Shown here piece after piece: positions 15,575-24,243 of a stretch of DNA of 40,227 nt. The number at the start of each line of letters is the position of its first letter. Position 1 is the stretch's first letter. A model generated the notes under the pieces. That model saw only the letters and a list, made by a program, of their open reading frames with translations, was not told where the DNA came from and made no database searches. This stretch comes from JBBQRS01 sp038214535 (GTDB lineage Bacteria; Chloroflexota; Anaerolineae; CG2-30-64-16), in contig JBBQRS010000037.1 of NCBI GenBank assembly GCA_038214535.1, positions 1 through 40,227 of the forward strand. Direction: 5' to 3'. The position numbers and the translations under genes were made by a program.

Positions 15575-16078
15575 ATGAAGTATTTCGCCACGGTAGACGG
15601 CGTGACGTATGAAATCTCGGTTGAGGCGCACGGCCGCGTCCTTGTGGATGGCGTCGAGCTGGCCGCCGATATGCGACCTGCGGGCGGCCAAACGCATTCT
15701 TTGTTGTTGGAAAATGCCTCTCACGAGATCCTGCTCGAAGAGATGGAAGGGCACAGCGACCTGTATCCGATCATTCTCTCCGGGCGGCGCTACATTGTGC
15801 GGGTGCAGGATGAGCGGTCACGCCGGCTGGCGCAGGCCGACCGGCGGATTCACGTTTCGGACGCGGAGCAGGCGCTGAAGGCGCCGATTCCGGGCCTTGT
15901 GGTCAAGGTGCTGGTGGAGCCGGATCAGGAGGTCGAAGAGGGTGAGACCTTATTGATCCTCGAAGCGATGAAGATGGAGAATGAGTTGCGCGCGCCGCGT
16001 CACGGCGTGGTGCATGAAATTCGGACGGAGCCGGGCGCGCAAGTTACCGGCGGCCAGGTATTGCTGACATTGCGCTGA
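15575..16078 (+). CDS. Biotin carboxyl carrier protein of acyl-CoA carboxylase
   Basis: A 167-residue biotin carrier. The biotinylation motif EAMKM is at 130-134 with Lys133 as the attachment site, in a lipoyl/biotinyl fold that starts near 95 (LKAPIPGLVVKVLVEPDQEV) and ends GGQVLLTLR. The N-terminal 90 residues are beta-rich and resemble the region preceding the biotinyl domain in propionyl-CoA carboxylase alpha chains, which contacts the carboxyltransferase. GAGAGG lies just before the ATG. Follows accC by 10 bp. Confidence 0.92.
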   Translation: MKYFATVDGVTYEISVEAHGRVLVDGVELAADMRPAGGQTHSLLLENASHEILLEEMEGHSDLYPIILSGRRYIVRVQDERSRRLAQADRRIHVSDAEQALKAPIPGLVVKVLVEPDQEVEEGETLLILEAMKMENELRAPRHGVVHEIRTEPGAQVTGGQVLLTLR

Positions 16079-16172
16079 TCCAGGGTTGTCATAAACGGCC
16101 CTTATATCCTTGTCTACTTGTCTACGTGTATACTTCTCTACTGCCCCTTGTATACTCGTATCGGAGGACACG

Positions 16173-16817
16173 ATGGCACACGCGAGACGAATCGAGATCA
16201 ATCACAGCGACGAACCCATCCGGCTGTTCAAGTCGGATTTTCTGGAGATGTTCACCCACATCAGCCCGGTGGTGGTACTGATTTTGTGGCTGCCGGTGGT
16301 ATTGCTCTTCTTGTGGCTGTCGTTCGCACGGCACGTTCCCGGCGCGTCGTGGGCGTATGTCCCGGTCGCGTTCCTGATCGGTGTGTTCGTCTGGACGTTG
16401 ACCGAGTATCTGATGCACCGGTTCGTGTTTCATTATGAGCCATCATCGCCGGAGATGGAGCGTATCTTCTTCCTGTTTCATGGCGTACACCATGCGCAGC
16501 CGCAATGCAAGACGCGCCTGGTGATGCCGCCGGTGGTGAGCATCCCGCTAGCGCTGATCTTCTACGGGTTGTTCTATCTGTTGCTCGTGGTGGTGCTGGA
16601 TGCGCGCGCCTGGCTGCCGCCGATGTTTGCCGGCTTCATCGTCGGCTATCTGATTTACGATCTGACCCACTATGCCACGCATCACTTCCCGATGCGCTGG
16701 GCGCCGCTCAAATATCTCAAGCGTTATCACATGCAACATCATTACAAGACTCCCGATAAGCGTTACGGCGTCAGCTCGCCGCTGTGGGACGTTGTCTTCG
16801 GGACGAAACCGGCTTAA
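16173..16817 (+). CDS. Fatty acid hydroxylase / sterol desaturase family membrane protein
   Basis: A 214-residue membrane di-iron protein. GGAGGA lies 5 bp before the ATG at 16173. The His clusters are complete: HRFVFH (82-87), HGVHH (103-107), HYATHH (166-171) and HMQHH (186-190). Four hydrophobic segments are seen at about 31-52, 60-80, 120-142 and 148-162. Family members hydroxylate or desaturate lipid chains using O2; the length and His spacing resemble the fatty acid 2-hydroxylase (FAH1/Scs7) group. It is inserted between the carboxylase and mutase genes, so it may be only a passenger in the operon. Confidence 0.85.
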   Translation: MAHARRIEINHSDEPIRLFKSDFLEMFTHISPVVVLILWLPVVLLFLWLSFARHVPGASWAYVPVAFLIGVFVWTLTEYLMHRFVFHYEPSSPEMERIFFLFHGVHHAQPQCKTRLVMPPVVSIPLALIFYGLFYLLLVVVLDARAWLPPMFAGFIVGYLIYDLTHYATHHFPMRWAPLKYLKRYHMQHHYKTPDKRYGVSSPLWDVVFGTKPA

Positions 16818-16821
16818 TTCA

Positions 16822-17505
16822 ATGGAACCGATCATTCTCGACCCCTTGCCAGGTACGATTGACGTGGAGGCGTTGGCCTTGCGGCTGCGGATGCGACCGG
16901 GCAGCGGCCTGCGCGATGAGCTTGCCGAGATCGTGGCGCAGGCGCAGGAGATCGTGCGCCCCAAGGCGATGTACCGGTTGGCTTTCATCGAGGAGCGCGG
17001 GCCCGACTGGATCGTTGCAGACGGGTCCCGCTTCAACAGCCGGGTGCTGAGCGTCAACCTCGCACAGACGGAACGCATCTTCATTTACGTCTGTACGGCG
17101 GGCCACGAGTTGGAAGAATGGGGCTGGGCGCAACCCGACCTGTTGCACCAGTACTACGCGGTGCAGGCGAGCGAGGCCGCGCTTTATGAGGCGCGCCAAG
17201 CCTTCGGCGCGTATCTGCGCGACCGTTATGCCATCGAGCACGCTTCGGAGATGAACCCCGGTTCGCTGGCCGATTGGCCCTTGCGCGAGCAACGCGTGCT
17301 GTTCGATATGCTTGGCGACACCCAGGCGGCGATCGGCGTTGAGTTGATGAACACCTATTTGATGCGCCCGGCGAAGACGGTTTCCGGCTTGCTCTTCACG
17401 GGACAAGATAGTCACATCAATTGTCGGCTGTGTCCGCGGGAGGTCTGCCCGAACCGGCGCGCCGAGTATGATGCGGGGTTGTACGCCGAAAAGTATGGAG
17501 CTTAG
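16822..17505 (+). CDS. Standalone MetH-type corrinoid activation-domain protein
   Basis: A 227-residue protein similar to the activation domain of vitamin B12-dependent methionine synthase, which binds S-adenosylmethionine and rescues oxidised cobalamin. Diagnostic parts are MNPGSLADWPLREQRVLFDM (144-163) and MRPAKTVSGLLFTG (181-194). It ends with a three-cysteine cluster CRLCPREVC (201-209), seen in standalone versions and perhaps an Fe-S or metal site. No methyltransferase or cobalamin-binding domain is attached. Four bp after the hydroxylase stop and 53 bp before the B12-dependent mutase, so a role in corrinoid-enzyme maintenance is plausible but unproven. Confidence 0.78.
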   Translation: MEPIILDPLPGTIDVEALALRLRMRPGSGLRDELAEIVAQAQEIVRPKAMYRLAFIEERGPDWIVADGSRFNSRVLSVNLAQTERIFIYVCTAGHELEEWGWAQPDLLHQYYAVQASEAALYEARQAFGAYLRDRYAIEHASEMNPGSLADWPLREQRVLFDMLGDTQAAIGVELMNTYLMRPAKTVSGLLFTGQDSHINCRLCPREVCPNRRAEYDAGLYAEKYGA

Positions 17506-17558
17506 CGCCTGTCCGAAGCGCCTCGACAGCGCCCTCATCTTCTGTTGGAGACATCAAT

Positions 17559-19253
17559 ATGAGCAATGCGCCTGATGACCGCGGGCTGGCGGATGAACTG
17601 GTCCGCTGGGAGGCGGGCCCCGTTGCGCGCACGGCGGCGCGTTCGCCCGAACGTAAAACTGAATTTGAAACCTCGTCAGGCATTCCGGTGGAGCGGCTGC
17701 ATCTGCCCGATGAAGAACTGGCCGCTGCTTGCCCCGCACTGACGGAGCGCTATCTTGCCGGACAGGGTTTCCCCGGCGAGTATCCGTTCACGCGCGGCGT
17801 CCAACCGACCATGTATCGCGGGCGGTTCTGGACGATGCGCCAGTATGCCGGGTTCGGCTCCGCGGCCGAGAGCAACCAGCGCTACAAGTATTTGCTCGCA
17901 CAGGGCCAGACCGGCCTCAGCGTGGCCTTCGACCTGCCCACGCAGATCGGTTATGACTCGGACGATCCGCTGGCGTTGGGCGAAGTGGGTAAGGTGGGCG
18001 TGGCGATTGCCTCGCTGGCCGACATGGAGACGCTGTTCGACGGCATCCCGCTGGACAAGGTCAGCGTCAGCATGACCATCAACGCGCCCGCCGGCATCCT
18101 GCTCGCCATGCTGATCGCCGTGGCGCAGAAGCAGGGCGTGGACCCGCGCGGTCTGCGCGGCACCGTCCAAAACGACATCCTCAAAGAATACATCGCGCGT
18201 GGCACCTATATCTACCCGCCCGCGCCCTCGATGCGGCTCATCACCGATCTGTTCCGCTACTGCGCCGCCGACGTGCCGCACTGGAACACCATCAGCATCA
18301 GCGGCTATCATATCCGTGAGGCGGGGTCTACCGCCGTGCAGGAAGTGGCCTTCACGCTGGCGAACGCGATCGAGTACGTCAGCGCGGCCATTGACGCCGG
18401 GCTGGCGGTGGACGATTTCGCGCCGCAGTTGGCGTTCTTCTTCAACGCGCACAACGATCTGTTCGAGGAGGTCGCCAAGTTCCGCGCGGCGCGGCGACTG
18501 TGGGCGAAGATCATGTGCGAGCGGTTCGGCGCGCGTGACCCCAAGAGCTGGCAACTACGGTTTCACACCCAGACGGCCGGCTCGACGCTGACGGCGCAAC
18601 AGCCGGAGAACAACGTCGTGCGGGTAACACTTCAGGCGCTTGCGGCGGTGCTGGGCGGCACGCAGTCGCTGCACACCAATTCGCAGGACGAGGCGCTGGC
18701 GTTGCCCACCGAGTCCTCCGTGCAGGTGGCGCTCCGCACACAACAGGTGATCGCCTACGAGTCGGGCGTGGCCGAGACGGTGGACCCGCTGGCCGGCTCC
18801 TACTACGTGGAATACCTGACCGACCAGATCGAAGAACGCGTCGGGCGGTATCTGGCACGGATTGATGCGATGGGCGGCGCGCGCAAGGCCATCGAGGGTG
18901 GTTACATCCAGGCCGAGATTCAGGATGCCGCCTATGCCGCCCTCCGCGCGGTCGAGAGCGGCGACCAGGTGGTGGTGGGGGTCAACCGTTTCCAGACCAC
19001 TCATGACGCGCCGCCCGGCGACCTGTTGCGGATTGACGAAGCGGTGCAGGCCGAGCAGATCACGCGCCTGTCCGCGCTGCGGTTAGGACGCGACAACGAA
19101 CGCGTCACCGATGTGCTGGCGCGCATCCGGGTTGCGGCAGTGGACCCATCTGCGCCGTTGATGCCGTTATTCGTCGAAGCAGTCAGCGCGTATGCCACGC
19201 TGGGCGAGATCTGCAACGTCCTGCGCGACGTGTTTGGCGAGTACAGGCCATAG
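17559..19253 (+). CDS. Methylmalonyl-CoA mutase, large (catalytic) subunit
   Basis: A 564-residue TIM-barrel subunit that rearranges (R)-methylmalonyl-CoA to succinyl-CoA with adenosylcobalamin. Typical segments: PFTRGVQPTMYRGRFWTMRQ, YAGFGSAAESNQRYKYLL, GLSVAFDLPTQIGYDSDDP, GTVQNDILKEYIARGTYIYP, ISISGYHIREAGSTAVQE and the CoA-side TNSQDEALALPTE. It ends just after the barrel and lacks the C-terminal cobalamin-binding domain (DxHxxG) of fused mutases, so a separate small subunit must come from outside the window. It is 2 bp upstream of the thioesterase gene. Confidence 0.93.
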   Translation: MSNAPDDRGLADELVRWEAGPVARTAARSPERKTEFETSSGIPVERLHLPDEELAAACPALTERYLAGQGFPGEYPFTRGVQPTMYRGRFWTMRQYAGFGSAAESNQRYKYLLAQGQTGLSVAFDLPTQIGYDSDDPLALGEVGKVGVAIASLADMETLFDGIPLDKVSVSMTINAPAGILLAMLIAVAQKQGVDPRGLRGTVQNDILKEYIARGTYIYPPAPSMRLITDLFRYCAADVPHWNTISISGYHIREAGSTAVQEVAFTLANAIEYVSAAIDAGLAVDDFAPQLAFFFNAHNDLFEEVAKFRAARRLWAKIMCERFGARDPKSWQLRFHTQTAGSTLTAQQPENNVVRVTLQALAAVLGGTQSLHTNSQDEALALPTESSVQVALRTQQVIAYESGVAETVDPLAGSYYVEYLTDQIEERVGRYLARIDAMGGARKAIEGGYIQAEIQDAAYAALRAVESGDQVVVGVNRFQTTHDAPPGDLLRIDEAVQAEQITRLSALRLGRDNERVTDVLARIRVAAVDPSAPLMPLFVEAVSAYATLGEICNVLRDVFGEYRP

Positions 19254-19255
19254 CG

Positions 19256-19720
19256 ATGAACAAGCAACCGACCAGCCGCATGTGTTTCGTGTGTGGCGAG
19301 AGCAACCCGGCGGGCGTTCACGTACGCTTTTACGAGCGCGAGGACGGCTCGGTGCTGGCGCGGTTCACCGGCGCGGATCACCATCAGGGCTATCCAGGCC
19401 GGCTGCATGGCGGCGTGATCACCGCCGTGATGGATGAGGCGATCGGGCGCGCCATTATGGTCAGATACGGCGACGACATTTGGGGCGTCACCGCCGAACT
19501 GACCATGCGGTTCCGCCAGCCCGCGCCGATCGGCGTCGAGTTGACCGTGGTGGGGCGCATCATCTCCGAAGGCTCACGGATGTTTCAGGGTTCCGGCGAG
19601 TTGCTCTTGCCCGATGGCACGGTCGCGGCCGAGGCGGTGGGCAAATACATGAAGCTGCCCCTCGACCGGATTGCCGACTTCGACGCCGAGCGCGAAGCCT
19701 GGTGCGTGCGGCCGGATTGA
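19256..19720 (+). CDS. PaaI-like hotdog thioesterase
   Basis: A 154-residue hotdog-fold protein. The helix motif LHGGVITAVMDEAIGRAIMV carries the conserved HGG and catalytic acid of PaaI-type acyl-CoA thioesterases, followed by AELTMRFRQPAPIGVELTV. The N-terminus MCFVCGESNPAGV has a CxxC pair common in this subfamily. It starts 2 bp after the mutase stop, so it probably trims stray CoA esters from this pathway; the exact substrate is unknown. Confidence 0.83.
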   Translation: MNKQPTSRMCFVCGESNPAGVHVRFYEREDGSVLARFTGADHHQGYPGRLHGGVITAVMDEAIGRAIMVRYGDDIWGVTAELTMRFRQPAPIGVELTVVGRIISEGSRMFQGSGELLLPDGTVAAEAVGKYMKLPLDRIADFDAEREAWCVRPD

Positions 19721-19747
19721 GCAGTCTGTAACGTTAGTTTTTATGAT

Positions 19748-19882
19748 GTCACCCTGAGCGGGTTAGCCACTCAAAGTACGCTACGGTTTGCCTCCAGCGA
19801 AGGGTCTCGCCTCGTGTTGCGAGAGATTCTTCGCTGGAGTCGTGCCGCGACGAACGTCTTAAGGTTGACCCGCTCAGAATGA
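19748..19882. repeat. Palindromic intergenic repeat element
   Basis: Outer inverted repeats GTCACCCTGAGCGGGTT (19748 onward) and its partner GTCATTCTGAGCGGGTC, read on the other strand up to 19882, enclose an inner hairpin CTCCAGCGAAG (19792-19802) with CTTCGCTGGAG (19829-19839). There is no coding capacity. CTGAGCG-type palindromes like this are often spread between genes in Chloroflexota and other bacteria and behave like MITE or REP elements. Confidence 0.6.
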
Positions 19883-19926
19883 CAAAATTCACCTTTACTG
19901 ACTCCTGAGTGTTGTATGGAGAAGCG

Positions 19927-20328
19927 ATGACCATTAAGCGCGTTGACCATATTGCCATTGTGGTGGAAAACCTCGATACTGCGCTGGCGACCTACCGGGA
20001 TGCCCTGGGCATGGCGCTGGATCATATTGCCGAAATCCCGGAGCAGGGTGTTAAGGCGGCCTTCCTGCCGGTGGGCGATGGCGAGATCGAGCTGCTCGAA
20101 CCGCTCAGCGCGGATTCGGGGATCGGTAAATATCTGGCCCGGCGCGGCGAGGGGCTGCACCACATCTGCCTCGAGGTGGATGACATTGACGCGGCGCTGG
20201 CCGACCTGAAGGAACGCGGCGCGGCGCTGATTGACGATACGCCGAAGCAGGGCGCGCATGGTCGGGTGGCGTTCATCCACCCGAAGGGCGCGCACGGAGT
20301 CCTCATCGAGCTGGTCGAACGCGCGTGA
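19927..20328 (+). CDS. mce: Methylmalonyl-CoA epimerase
   Basis: A 133-residue VOC-fold metalloenzyme converting (S)- to (R)-methylmalonyl-CoA, the link between carboxylase and mutase. MTIKRVDHIAIVVENLDTAL has the metal ligand His8; GEGLHHICLEVDDIDAAL has His79; the closing HGVLIELVE has Glu128. Length is that of the family. The ATG at 19927 is preferred over the in-frame TTG at 19909. Separated from the mutase block by the palindromic element but on the same strand. Confidence 0.92.
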   Translation: MTIKRVDHIAIVVENLDTALATYRDALGMALDHIAEIPEQGVKAAFLPVGDGEIELLEPLSADSGIGKYLARRGEGLHHICLEVDDIDAALADLKERGAALIDDTPKQGAHGRVAFIHPKGAHGVLIELVERA

Positions 20329-20335
20329 ACGACTG

Positions 20336-21652
20336 ATGCCTGAGATGACTGTCGGGTCACTCCGCTACCGGATGCTGGAGTTCATCGGTCTGGGGCGCGT
20401 GGCCGACCCCCAGCCGACCCCAGATCAGGTGCAGGCAAACGCCCATAACCTGGTCATGGAAATCACCTGGTACGGTATTTTCGTCGGCACGTGCATCAAT
20501 TTGATATCCGTCTATATCGTCCGGCTCGGCGCGTCCAGCCTGCTGGTGAGCGCACTGGTGTTTGGCCCGGCGCTGGTCGCCATTTTCTGGCAACTCCCCG
20601 TGACCGGATTGATGCGCCGCACCGGCCACCGGATGCGCTGGGTGATCGGTGGCCTCTTCTGGCACCGCTTTTTTTATCTCATCATTGCCCTGCTGCCATT
20701 CCTCATTGATCGGGCGCTGGCGCCACTCACGGTGTTCTTGATTTTTCTTCAGGCATTTCCGATAACTGCCTCGAACACCAGCTTTTTGTCCATGATGGCC
20801 GACGCGGTACCCCAGCATCAAATTCCTAATGTCGTGGGGTTGCGCCTTGCGGGGCTGGGGCTGGCGAGCACCGTGACCACGCTGATCGCCGGTCGTGTGC
20901 TCCAACGGGTCGGTTTCCCGCTGAACTACCAGGTCATCTTTCTGTTCGGTTGGCTGGCGTCTATGGTGAGTGTGTGGTATGTGACGAAGATGGTCGTGCC
21001 TGAGCATCCTGCGTCACCCCGACCCCAAAAAGACTCCATCTTTAGCCGGATACCGGAGTTGTTCCGCTATCCCGGTTTTGCGCGGTATACGGCCGCCGTC
21101 ACCACGTTGCACATGGCAATCGGCATGACCGGTCCGCTGCTGCCCATCTACTGGGCGCGCACGTTGGGGGCGACCGACGGGCAGATCAGCGTTGTGGTTA
21201 CCACGGCGTCGGGCATGATGGTGGTCGGTTCGCTGTTGATGCGCCGGTTCGCGCCGGTGATCGGCCGCGAGCGCGCGCTGGCGTTGGGGTGCGCAGGCTA
21301 TGCCGTCTACCCCCTGCTCACGTCCTTCTCGCCGACAATCTGGTGGATTGTGCCGTGGGCGGCCCTGGGCGGCGCGTTCACTGCGACGATCTTCATCACC
21401 CTGTTCGACAATCTCGTGTCTGTGACGCCGAACGACGACCGCACGATCTACATCAGTGTGTACAGTATTTTCGTCAACGCGGCACTGGTCGTCGGCCCCT
21501 TGCTGTCAGGTGTTCTCGGACGCACCCCCGAGGGGCTGGTGTTGGGCCTGCGGTTGGCCGCGGTGTTCGGCTTTCTCGCCGCCGCGCTCATGATCGTGCA
21601 TTGGCGCAAGCAGAAAGAACGGCGGATCGCGCCACTCCTTCAGACAGTTTGA
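20336..21652 (+). CDS. MFS transporter
   Basis: A 438-residue integral membrane protein with about 12 hydrophobic segments and a long N-terminal cytoplasmic part (MPEMTVGSLRYRMLEFIGLG). The loop MRRTGHRMRWVIGG between segments 2 and 3 is basic as in the major facilitator superfamily, and a second-half loop MRRFAPVIGRERALAL is similar. It begins 7 bp after the epimerase stop, so it may be translated from the same mRNA. The substrate is unknown. Confidence 0.75.
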   Translation: MPEMTVGSLRYRMLEFIGLGRVADPQPTPDQVQANAHNLVMEITWYGIFVGTCINLISVYIVRLGASSLLVSALVFGPALVAIFWQLPVTGLMRRTGHRMRWVIGGLFWHRFFYLIIALLPFLIDRALAPLTVFLIFLQAFPITASNTSFLSMMADAVPQHQIPNVVGLRLAGLGLASTVTTLIAGRVLQRVGFPLNYQVIFLFGWLASMVSVWYVTKMVVPEHPASPRPQKDSIFSRIPELFRYPGFARYTAAVTTLHMAIGMTGPLLPIYWARTLGATDGQISVVVTTASGMMVVGSLLMRRFAPVIGRERALALGCAGYAVYPLLTSFSPTIWWIVPWAALGGAFTATIFITLFDNLVSVTPNDDRTIYISVYSIFVNAALVVGPLLSGVLGRTPEGLVLGLRLAAVFGFLAAALMIVHWRKQKERRIAPLLQTV

Positions 21653-21775
21653 CCACTTCACCCTCTCCACTCCCTACCTGTTTGGCATAGGTTCAGTCCC
21701 TCATCTTTGGTTTCGCTTTATCATTACGCAAGACGGTGAAGCATCCCGGCAATCTAAGCGAAGATTCGTCGGCTC

Positions 21776-21841
21776 CATGACGCTGGTCATACCAGCGCAT
21801 GACTGCAGGCACTATTGCCGATTCACCGTTCTTGATATGAT
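21776..21841 (+). promoter_or_regulatory. Palindrome and possible promoter upstream of macA-like gene
   Basis: CATG-A-CGCTGGT and ACCAGCG-CATG (21776-21801) form an inverted repeat around CAT, followed by TTGCCG (21815-21820) and TATGAT (21836-21841) with a short 15-bp spacer. It could be the binding site of the response regulator encoded downstream, or a terminator for the MFS gene. The rest of 21653-21897 shows nothing else. Confidence 0.35.
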
Positions 21842-21897
21842 AAGCATGGAGATTTTTAAGCAATGAATTGGGGATAAGCCGGGAGGTTTTCAAAACT

Positions 21898-23526
21898 ATG
21901 AGTAACAGTTCATCACGAAATAAACGTCGACGCTGGCCCTGGGTGGTCGGTGCGATTGTCGCGATCATCGTGGTCGCGCCGTTGTTAATGCGCGTCCTCG
22001 GTATCGGCCCCGGACAGGCGACAGAGGCTGCGGCGCAGGGGTCGTCGGGTCAAGTGGTCGAGGCATTCATCGGCAATCTATCTGCCGGCGCGATGGCTTC
22101 CGGCAACATCGAAGCCCACCGCGGGGCGCGGCTCAGCCTGGAGCAGGCCGGGACGGTGAAGGACGTGCCTGTGAGCATTGGCGATGCCGTGAAGCAGGGC
22201 GATCCGCTGGTTGTGTTAGACACGGCCGCACTGGAACGAGCCGTGTCCAATGCCCAACTCAACTTGACCATCCAGGAAGCCAACTTGCAGGACTTGCTCA
22301 ACGGCTCGTCGGGAGCCGATCTGGCGTCGGCGCAGGCCGCAGTCGCGAGCGCGGAGGCCAATCTGGCGAACGTCAAGGACGGCGCGGACCCCAATGACAT
22401 TCGGGCGGCGCGCGCGAATGTTGCGTCCGCGCAGGCGGCCTACGATAAGCTCATTGCCGGGCCGGACAGCGATACGGTCGCGCAGGCCGAGGCAAACCTG
22501 AAGAACGCCCAGGCGGCGTTGAGCCAGGCGCAAGCCGCGTATGATCGGATCGCGGGCGACCCCGATGTCGGCATGAAGCCGCAGGCGCTCGAACTGCAAA
22601 AAGCGACCAACAACTACCAGTCGGCCAGATCTGCCTATGACCAGGCGGTGAAGGGCGCGACGAACGATCAGATTCAACAGTCCAAGGCGACGCTGACGCA
22701 AGCCAATGCCAACCTGCAAAAACTATTGAACAGCCCTACCGCGACCGAATTGGCGGCGGCAGAATCGCAACTGGCGCAGGCGCAGGCGCAACTGGATAAT
22801 GTGACGAGCGGTGCGAGTAGTGAGAAGACCGACGTGGCCCAGGCGCAGGTAGAGCAGGCGCGGTTGAACTTGCAAGCTGCAAAGGATAACCTGGATAAGG
22901 CCACCTTGCGCGCACCGTTCGACGGCGTCATCACCGCGGTACACGTCGCGGCCGCGGAACAAGCCTCCGGCCTTGCGGTTGAAATGGCCGACACCAGCAA
23001 ACTGGAAGTGGTGTTGAGCGTTGACGAAGTGGATGTGGGCAACCTGACAGTCGGTCAGCCGGCCATTGTGACGCTGGAAACCTGGCCCGGCCAGGCGATT
23101 AAGGGCGAGGTCGTCTCGATTGCGCCCAGGGCGACCACGAACAATAGCGCGATCGTATCCTATGAAGTGCGAGTTGCGCTGGGTGAAACCGACCTGCCGG
23201 TGCGCATCGGGATGACCGCCGACGCCGAGCTGATTATCGCGGCCCACGATAATGTGCTGCTGGTACCCAGCCAGGCCATCACCGCCAACCGCAATGCGGG
23301 GACCTATTCGGTGAAGCTGGTGACGGACGGACCCGAGGGTGCGATCGTGACCTCTCCAACCGAGGTGACTATCGGCCTGAAAGATGGCGATAACACCGAG
23401 ATCAAGAGCGGTTTACAGGCGGGCGACCGCGTGTTGATCGGCGAGATCGTCGCCGCCACGCCTCAGGCCCAACCTGGCTTCATGCCCCCGCGTGGTCAAA
23501 GCGGCGGCAACCCGTTCGGCGGATGA
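21898..23526 (+). CDS. macA: MacA-like periplasmic adaptor (HlyD/RND family)
   Basis: A 542-residue adaptor. A single N-terminal membrane segment (WVVGAIVAIIVVAPLLM) is followed by a first lipoyl half-motif (LEQAGTVKDVPVSIGDAVKQ, then GDPLVVLDTAAL), a long Ala/Gln-rich coiled coil (about 110-340) with repeats such as AQAEANLKNAQAALSQAQAA, the second lipoyl half (ATLRAPFDGVITAVHV), and beta-barrel and membrane-proximal parts (NLTVGQPAIVTLETWPGQAI). The coiled coil is longer than usual for MacA (about 370 residues in E. coli). It ends with a Gly/Pro-rich tail. GGAGG precedes the ATG. In a monoderm it would act as an extracytoplasmic partner of the ABC pump rather than a tunnel to an outer membrane. 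Confidence 0.85.
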   Translation: MSNSSSRNKRRRWPWVVGAIVAIIVVAPLLMRVLGIGPGQATEAAAQGSSGQVVEAFIGNLSAGAMASGNIEAHRGARLSLEQAGTVKDVPVSIGDAVKQGDPLVVLDTAALERAVSNAQLNLTIQEANLQDLLNGSSGADLASAQAAVASAEANLANVKDGADPNDIRAARANVASAQAAYDKLIAGPDSDTVAQAEANLKNAQAALSQAQAAYDRIAGDPDVGMKPQALELQKATNNYQSARSAYDQAVKGATNDQIQQSKATLTQANANLQKLLNSPTATELAAAESQLAQAQAQLDNVTSGASSEKTDVAQAQVEQARLNLQAAKDNLDKATLRAPFDGVITAVHVAAAEQASGLAVEMADTSKLEVVLSVDEVDVGNLTVGQPAIVTLETWPGQAIKGEVVSIAPRATTNNSAIVSYEVRVALGETDLPVRIGMTADAELIIAAHDNVLLVPSQAITANRNAGTYSVKLVTDGPEGAIVTSPTEVTIGLKDGDNTEIKSGLQAGDRVLIGEIVAATPQAQPGFMPPRGQSGGNPFGG

Positions 23527-23538
23527 GAGAGGCCGGCA

Positions 23539-24243
23539 ATGATTGAGTTGAAAGAGATCGTTAAGGAATATCAGATGGGCACGCAGACCGTCCACGCGCT
23601 GCGTGGGGTTGACTTGACCATCGGAGACGGTGAGTTCGTGGCGATCATGGGGCCGTCCGGTTCGGGCAAGAGCACGCTGATGAACGTCATCGGTTGCCTG
23701 GACCTGCCGACCTCGGGGCTTTATTGCCTCGACGGCGTAGATGTGAGCGACATGACTGACGACGAGCAGGCGCGGATTCGTAACAAGCACATCGGGTTCG
23801 TGTTTCAGCAGTTCAATTTGTTGCCGCGCACGTCTGCCATCAAACAGGTTGCCCTGCCGTTGATGTACGCCGGTGTGGGACGGACGGAGCGGCTGGCGCT
23901 GGCCGAGAAGGCGCTGAAAGCCGTGGGCCTGGGGGACCGGCTCGACCATCGGCCCGACGAGTTGAGCGGCGGTCAGCAGCAGCGGGTGGCGATTGCCCGT
24001 GCGTTGGCGACCAATCCCGGCATCATCCTGGCCGATGAGCCAACCGGCGCGCTGGACACTCATTCGGGCGAAGAAATCATGGGCATCTTCGAGGATTTGA
24101 ATAAGCAGGGCATCATGGTGATCCTGGTCACGCACGACCCGGATGTCGCGGCCCGCGCGCATCGCACCATCTGGATCCGCGACGGCTTGATCCAGGATGA
24201 CCATAACGGTCATGACGGTCATCAGAGCGAGGGTGTAGCATGA
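23539..24243 (+). CDS. MacB/LolD-type ABC transporter ATPase
   Basis: A 234-residue ATPase. Walker A GPSGSGKST is at 38-46, the Q-loop is in VFQQFNLLPRTSA, the signature is LSGGQQQRVAIARAL, Walker B is IILADEPTGALDT and the H-loop is in VILVTHDPDVA. This is the MacB/LolD/FtsE class that powers mechanotransmission rather than membrane transit. The C-terminal tail is His-rich (DDHNGHDGH), which may bind metal. It is 12 bp after the adaptor and overlaps the permease by 4 bp. Confidence 0.93.
   Translation: MIELKEIVKEYQMGTQTVHALRGVDLTIGDGEFVAIMGPSGSGKSTLMNVIGCLDLPTSGLYCLDGVDVSDMTDDEQARIRNKHIGFVFQQFNLLPRTSAIKQVALPLMYAGVGRTERLALAEKALKAVGLGDRLDHRPDELSGGQQQRVAIARALATNPGIILADEPTGALDTHSGEEIMGIFEDLNKQGIMVILVTHDPDVAARAHRTIWIRDGLIQDDHNGHDGHQSEGVA

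Noticed and set aside
16081..16172. Repeated TTGTCTAC-type words as a tandem repeat or promoter
   Set aside because: The units are too irregular and no -35/-10 pair has proper spacing.
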